A stretch of DNA of 64,000 nt, from contig OW203744.1 in the NCBI GenBank assembly GCA_934045075.1, positions 3,807,501 through 3,871,500 of the forward strand. Direction: 5' to 3'. Each line of letters starts with the position of its first letter. Position 1 is the first letter of the stretch. Shown piece after piece: positions 59,056 through 64,000 of the stretch. The DNA comes from Yponomeuta sedellus. Its lineage: Eukaryota > Arthropoda > Insecta > Lepidoptera > Yponomeutidae. The translations under genes and the position numbers were made by a program. The notes under the pieces are model-generated. The model did not search any database. It had not been told where the DNA came from and saw only the letters and a program-made list of their open reading frames with translations.

Positions 59056-59440
59056 GTGTCAACCTATTTAGAGGCTAAAAATTCCACCCATGCCGGGATT
59101 CAAACCCGCGACCTCTGGCTATCCGTGCCAGCGCTCTATCCAACAGAGCCAATAGGCGACTCACCGGCATCAGTGAAATTTCGAACCTCTTTACACTATT
59201 CTCTGTATTACGTACAGGCAGCGACATCTGGCTGAAGTAGATTGCATCACTTACAGCCCCGACTGCCTACTTTGCAGTTAGGTTTTTACATCGGAATGAT
59301 ATCGCTGTAACATGATTATACAATTTTTATTTTTAACCTTCCTTTTTTAAAATTCCACCCGGTGGAATTTTTAGCCTCTAAATAGGTTTTTAAAATTGTC
59401 CTTAGCACGGGTTAGGGCATTAAAAATAAAAATAGTATAA
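59056..59440 (-). mobile_element. tRNA fold-back family, full unit with both ends
   Basis: CCTATTTAGAGGCTAAAAAT, reversed module 59085-59160, TACGTACAGGCAGCGACATC, TACATCGGAATGATATCGC, AAATTCCACCC joined to GGTGGAATTTTTAGCC, then the plus right end to TTAGCACGGGTTAGGGC. The CCACCC/GGTGG joint marks the palindromic centre of the end sequence. Confidence 0.8.
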
Positions 59441-59519
59441 TTTTCCACTATCGTTAATTCTGCAATGTGAGGTATTTTCGTTGAATTTGGAAACTTATTT
59501 TTTTAGAAATAATTGTACG

Positions 59520-59710
59520 AAATCAGGCGTTACTTTGTGGAAATCCATAATAGCATTTAAATGTGCTCACTTGCACTTGTGAGCCAGAGGAGATCTGGTG
59601 TTAGAGGCGAAACGCGTCGCGTTATTTTGTCACACAAATATTGGTGTCGGTGTGTTCGTGTCTTGCTTCTGCTTGAAAAAGTGAGTGAAAAGGAGGGAGG
59701 GCGCTGGATT
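59520..59710. repeat. repeat N, partial rearranged
   Basis: GAAATCAGGCGTTACTTTGT, CATAATAGCATTTAAATG, then GAGGCGAAACGCGTCGCG, CACAAATATTGGTGTCGG and GCTTGAAAAAGTGAGTG. A further end piece lies at 60715-60785 (TGGTGCTTGTGGGATTTTTG). Confidence 0.62.
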
Positions 59711-60714
59711 AACTCATAGATAAGTATATTTTACTAGCGTATAGATGGCCGACTCGCGGTATCGATACAGTGCTGCCATCTAGTTTCTAACCTCATAACT
59801 ACTATCGCACCGTACATGGTACAGTGCGTATATATACCTATATATGGGTATACTAAACGTTTATTTTATGGAGGTTTTTAAGTTTGTTTCAATGAAAAAG
59901 AAATAATGGACTGAATGATATGAAAATCAACAACTCCAAAAAATTTTGCCCTACGTATCCTTTTTCACTGAAACAAACTTTTGATTAGGAAAAGGAGTAC
60001 CTACTTGCTATTGAGAAATACAACTGTTTATTAGTTTAACAAAATTAAACATTTATTTTAATACCAGTCTCCCAGACTTCTTTGTTTTATTTTTTAGGTA
60101 GGTTCTCACAAAAAGTACCACTAAACTCACTAAAGGATCACTATAGTCACTATAGTCTCCCAAAACACCAAAACCCTTTTGTCGAGTTAATTTCTCACAT
60201 CAAGCCACATTTTAAAAGAGTCACTTTCTCAAACTTAGCAATCAATACAAAGATGGAAATTCACAAATATTAGGTATAAGAAATTATGCATCAAAAACTT
60301 TTTCACGAAACGAAACCCGTTGAGGAAAAGTAGTTGTGTCATAAAAAAATCTTATGTTGCTAGTTTTGACTTGTAATTAGCCACCTTCTTGGGAAATTAG
60401 ATTGTAAAAATAATATCTAAATTACATAATTCTAAATAATACTCTCTAAATTGTCGTATATTTATAAAACAATATTTTATTAGAAATGAGTTTGTTTTTG
60501 AGAAGTCTTAGTTTATACTTTGATTGTTTATTTAAAGAAGGTTTAAAAATTGGTAAGCAAAACTTTGCCATAACTTGCAATCAGTTTGTATTACGGGCAA
60601 CACTGAATAAATATGGTTGAGACATAGCTCATAATAGTTCCGGCGTTGGGGGATAGGTGGCGCTATCCACTGAAACTCCTATTTGTATGGAAGACAACAT
60701 AGCATGCATTAACT
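59711..60714. other. unassigned AT-rich, about 1 kb
   Basis: No gene. GATGGCCGACTCGCGGTATC (59745) and GCTGCCATCTAG carry a short inverted GATGGC/GCCATC pair. The 63-codon frame at 60082-60273 lacks motifs. Confidence 0.4.
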
Positions 60715-60926
60715 AACCGCATGGTGCTTGTGGGATTTTTGGCGGAATTTCGCAAGGAATTTTCACATTTTAATGTTATAAATAATTGTTAGTTGAAAGC
60801 TTTATATGCATGCATTTTACTCAGTTACGGTATACGCTGAAATTTGGGTGGCTGGAAAGAAGCGCTTAGTGTAATTGGTAATTAATAGTGGCATCTACTT
60901 TGACTGTTAATGTTATATCTGTTTCT

Positions 60927-61140
60927 GATATCAACCCTTTGTCACCATTACTGGGGCACGGCTTTCTTCTTGCACCGTAGGAAGGTTAGACCATACTCCA
61001 CCGCGGACCCCAAGTCCGGTATGGTGGAGTTTTGTAAGACATTGACGGGCCTTACTGTCAAAAACTATACAGCTGCCTATAAAGCCTCTGACATTGCTTA
61101 ACGACTGCCAGGAAGGACTGGGAAAAACCACCACTAGCGG
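60927..61140 (-). mobile_element. 5S-SINE, 5' part missing, diverged
   Basis: GATATCAACCCTTTGTCACC, GGGGCACGGCTTTCTTC, CCACCGCGGACCCCAAGTCC, ACATTGCTTAACGACTGCC, then a deletion to GGGAAAAACCACCACTAGCG. The 5S-like head is gone. Confidence 0.72.
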
Positions 61141-61334
61141 TATTTATATCTGTGTAATTTCATTATGTTGTACAATAAAGTGCCATTTATCTACATATCT
61201 AGCTATTCAGTATTAAATTAACACAAAAAATATAGTTTATTATTTTTAGGTATCTACGTATATTATTATTTAAATTTTTGTACATGCATCACGTACCGAC
61301 TATATTCTTCATGCCACCCACTCCATCCAAAGGT

Positions 61335-61460
61335 TGTCTGGAAGTGATCGCTCTTAGCGATAAGAACGCCAATTGTATAACATTACTTAGATTTAAGAAA
61401 TCATGGTTGTTATATTTTTCTGGTTGTGCAATAAAGGGTTCTTTATCTATCTATCACTGT
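61335..61460 (+). mobile_element. LINE L 3' end with (TATC)n
   Basis: GTGATCGCTCTTAGCGATAA, CGCCAATTGTATAACATTAC, AAGAAATCATGGTTGTTAT, GTGCAATAAAGGGTTC, (TATC)n. Sister of 20578-20703, about 30 bp longer at the 5' side. Confidence 0.75.
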
Positions 61461-61974
61461 GTGCAAAATAAATGCCTACACGTCAGAATACTGTCAACTG
61501 TGCCTTCAACTGTTTTATAGAAAAATTGAGTGGCACAACTATTTTTGTCTCGAAGTGTACGCGATGTAGCCTTTCCGAGTTTACGTTTCGCGCGTATTTT
61601 TATTCCAGCCCGGGAATGCGCCAGACAGACATAGTGGACATCTATTTTGTTACTTCTATCGTCTATTTTGTTACTTATCGGCGGGAGAAGATGACAAATA
61701 TTTATTGCTTTGTTTTTACTACTGTGGCAGTGAGGAATTCTACGTTATGTACAGTCGAACGGACAAATCGGTAATGAATTTAGTTGAAGTGTGCGAAATT
61801 GTACTTCGGTGAGTTTTATGCTGGTGTGTTTTTTATGACACATTTCGCAATTGTGGCTGCGTCCGGTTTTATGACAAGTAGTGTCACAATTTAACGCATC
61901 TAAGAATATTTGGATGCCTGAGTTCTAAAAGTCACTAAGTCCAATTTTGTCGATATTGACTTTGCTAAGGAAAG
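61461..61974. other. unassigned; 100-codon open frame
   Basis: The frame at 61472-61774 (plus) has no recognisable domain. The stretch from 61866 is the first of two direct repeats (see 62310-62562). Confidence 0.35.
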
Positions 61975-62562
61975 ATAAAAAATACAAGGAACCGGCATGC
62001 ATGTATGCAACGACTTATGAACGTTGATGAAGCGAAGGTGATCTGTCAGGATCGTGGCAAGTGGCATTCTCTGGTCTGGTCTCTGTACCCCTCTGGGATA
62101 CAGGCATGAGGTTATGTATGTATGTATGTATGTATGAGTTTGCTAGATCAAAAAATTCACCGTTGTATCCGCCATAAATCGGTCTCATCCTTTTTTCAAT
62201 AAAATGATCCTAAGTAGGCTTTTTCCATTTCCAAAAATCTCTAAATCTAATCAAAAAATGCGTCCAATATGTCTCTAAATCCAAAAATAAATAACTAACT
62301 CCAGTATCTTTTATTTGAAAGTCACTAAGTCCATGCATTTTAGACTTCGTATACTGGTCACCCAAGCGGTGGTTTTTATTCATACCTATTTAGAATTTTG
62401 TCACGCATTTTGAAAGAAGAGTGGTTTGAAAATAGTTTTGAGTAAAAAAAAAACTTTTGAAAACTGTGAAAAGAGCCGTTTGTTGAAGAATGAATGAGTC
62501 GTAGAGCTGAGTCCGGTTAAACGACGAGTAGCGTCACAATTTAACGCATCTAAGAATATTTT
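61866..62562. repeat. local direct duplication around a LINE K insertion
   Basis: AGTGTCACAATTTAACGCAT then CTAAGAATATTT at 61878 recurs at 62530. AAAGTCACTAAGTCCA at 61928 recurs at 62319. The copies are 390-650 bp apart with LINE K between them. Confidence 0.6.
61975..62140 (+). pseudogene. LINE K C-terminus and (TATG)n tail
   Basis: Residues TRNRHACMQRLMNVDEAK-like and VICQDRGKWHS are readable, then CCCCTCTGGGATACAGGC and GAGGTTATGTATGTATG. Five tail repeats. Confidence 0.78.
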
Positions 62563-62804
62563 ATGTCATTAATGTTAGCATGCCCGTCTTAATCATAGTC
62601 TTTTCAATGACGTGAATCGGTTTTAAAAGAACCGTTGACTTGTTGAAACCGTTATAAAACCAACAATGACCGGTGAATGCAAAAAGTGATTAGTTTTCGT
62701 TCGCGTGGAAATAGCCTGTGTTCGATACGAATTTACAATAAAATTTATCAGCATTATACAATTTTTACAATCATAACTTATTAGTTAGTTTTTTATTAAA
62801 AACT
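62141..62804. other. unassigned AT-rich
   Basis: No gene. Short phrase CTCTAAATC.AA..AA recurs (62239, 62272). Confidence 0.4.
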
Positions 62805-63060
62805 TATTAAGAGGCTAAAAATTCCACCCATGACCGTGGTCTCGACCCATGGACTCGAACCCGTGACTTCTAGCTAACCGTGCCAGCGCTCTCGCAACTG
62901 AGCTAATGGGCGACTCACCGACACCAGTGAAATTTCGAACCTCTTTGCAATACTCTCTGTATTACGTGCATTCGAGTCCCGGCATGGGTGGAATTTTTAG
63001 CTTCTTAATAGGTTTATAAAATTGTCCTTAGCACGGGTTAGTGCATAAAAAAAGAATATA
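62805..63060. mobile_element. tRNA fold-back family, TIR form with insertion in B box
   Basis: TTAAGAGGCTAAAAATTCC, then CATGACCGTGGTCTCGACCC as an extra duplicated segment before GGACTCGAACCCGTGAC, the reversed module, GTATTACGTGCATTCGAGTC joining to the plus right end GGCATGGGTGGAATTTTTAG. Confidence 0.75.
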
Positions 63061-63099
63061 ATAATGTAACATAATAATTTTACAATATAAATAGGAATG

Positions 63100-63245
63100 A
63101 TTAACACTGATCATTGATCCAGCATGCCTGTGGTCGTCGTCCTACTGCGTTTGCCAGTTCGTGAACCTCTGAGTCCCATCGACCATCGCTTCTTCGGCGT
63201 ATGCGACCAGCCCATTGCCGCTTCAGCTTGATAATCCTATAGAAT
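63100..63245 (-). pseudogene. RTE-like RT fragment
   Basis: The minus strand reads IIKLKRQWAGRIRRRSDGRW, then EVHELANAVGRRPQACW. Corresponds to the WAGHI region of 43512-43756. Open over about 50 residues; both ends lost. Confidence 0.7.
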
Positions 63246-63369
63246 AGTGTTAAAGAACTGCCGCCAGAGCCGTAACGTAGCCATATTGGACAACACATTA
63301 AGATAATTTAACCAAACAATACCACTGGGATACCATTTTAATTTTTTAGGTATCAAAATAAATACTTTC

Positions 63370-63620
63370 TACTAGCGCGCAATGAAACGCAATCGCGTGC
63401 AATAATCGTACGACGAACGACGCTCAGGCGGCGGGCGGCGGCGGCGGCGGCAAAGTGCCGACGTAGGTAACGGCGACCGCGAGCTCGATTCGGTCTCACT
63501 CACTCACTCATTCGTCCCGCGTCCGTCTCAATTCGGTCGTCCGGGCCGTGGCCGCACCCGTTTACTACACGTTTTTGTAACAAGTAGAAACACAACGACA
63601 TTAGGTACAGTCAGCGACAC
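63370..63620. promoter_or_regulatory. CpG-rich, GGC-repeat stretch: candidate promoter or first exon
   Basis: Dense CpG (ATCGTACGACGAACGACG), (GGC)n at 63430-63451, ACGTAGGTAACGGCGACCGC, CTCACTCACTCACTCATTCG and GTCGTCCGGGCCGTGGCCGC. Such composition is rare in this window and typical of insect 5' UTR or promoter DNA. CTCATTCG near 63508 could serve as an initiator. Direction is unresolved, and no start codon with a long frame follows within the window. Confidence 0.35.
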
Positions 63621-63664
63621 GCTAGGATGCCACTTTTTGTTTGATTGGTGCACTTATAACTGTA

Positions 63665-63735
63665 CGTTTGTAACGGTGCAAACCTCTTCACACCATTTTT
63701 ATTTCTTTTCTATCTATCATTTTCAAGTATTTAAA
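63665..63735 (-). repeat. repeat D terminus, reverse
   Basis: TTTGTAACGGTGCAAACCTC then TTCACACCATTTTT is the reverse of the D end. TCTATCTATCATTTTCAAG matches the D interior in reverse. Confidence 0.7.
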
Positions 63736-63845
63736 TTATGTACCGGTCATGGTGTAGCAAAGGGTGTGCAAGGGAAAAAACACTTAGAAAAATTTTGCAA
63801 AAAAAAAAAAAAGGGTCCTCGTAACCCCTTCTTTTTATATTTTTA

Positions 63846-64000
63846 ATCAAAGGGGGGCATCAAAATGAGCAACTTTTCCCCTTAAAAAAAATCTCTAAAT
63901 TAAATATTTGAGATTTTACAGGCGATTTAAAATCTGAAATATTTAATTAAGAGTTTTTTTTTAGGGGGAAAAGTTGCTTATATTGATGCTCTCCTTTGAT
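63846..64000. mobile_element. palindromic MITE at the window edge
   Basis: ATCAAAGGGGGGCATCAA then GAGCAACTTTTCCCCTTAA is inverted to the last base (GGGGGAAAAGTTGC, TTGATGCTCTCCTTTGAT). Arms are about 72 bp with about a 12-nt centre. A few mismatches. The right boundary may lie just past the window. Confidence 0.85.

Overview
The window looks like intergenic or intronic DNA from an insect, most likely a moth or butterfly. The evidence is AT-rich sequence, no long open frames, a mariner element, and a dense, mutually nested set of retrotransposon tails and short repeats of the kind seen in Lepidoptera. The order is inferred from repeat style, not proven. I found no convincing host protein-coding gene. 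The only host-gene-like signal is a short CpG-rich, GGC-repeat stretch at about 63.37-63.6 kb that could be a promoter or first exon.

Layout. 0-5.6 kb: degenerate tandem repeats, an 80-bp hairpin, then a mariner copy whose transposase frame is split by two target-site-flanked insertions, followed by MITEs. 5.6-8.8 kb: tRNA-like repeats, LINE tails and a 5S-rRNA-derived SINE. 8.9-11.35 kb: a TIR element (family H) opened by about 2.3 kb of foreign DNA that begins with a nearly perfect 209-bp fold-back. 11.6-18.2 kb: LINE ends, MITEs, 5S-SINEs and a 510-bp tetranucleotide block. 18.4-20.3 kb: an unusual element with 269-bp tandem units and a 21-22 bp phased CACGGCAATGAAA array. 20.4-48.2 kb: a mosaic of SINEs, LINE 3' ends and MITEs with local segmental duplications (23-24.7 kb and 30.4 kb). 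48.27-54.65 kb: a 6.4-kb unit bounded by 15-bp perfect inverted repeats, with a satellite array near each end (about 188 bp x 9 and about 159 bp x 5-6). 54.65-64 kb: more SINE and LINE remnants, the CpG-rich stretch, and a palindromic MITE at the window edge.

Family names used below are local labels. 5S-SINE has a 5S-rRNA-like head. tRNA-SINE-A is a conventional tRNA-headed SINE. The tRNA fold-back family has a tRNA-like module bounded by inverted or direct ends containing GCCTCTAAATAGG. D, E, F, G, H, M, N, P, Q and R are unclassified dispersed repeats. K and L are LINE 3' ends. 'RTE-like' means the C-terminus and tail of a non-LTR retrotransposon ending near a CCAGCAGTGGA motif.

The parts do not act together as a pathway. 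The shared theme is retrotransposition: RTE-like LINEs probably supply the machinery, and the 5S-SINE copies it because its 3' end resembles the RTE tail. Cut-and-paste families (mariner, Tc1-like MITEs and the large TIR element) depend on transposases encoded elsewhere.
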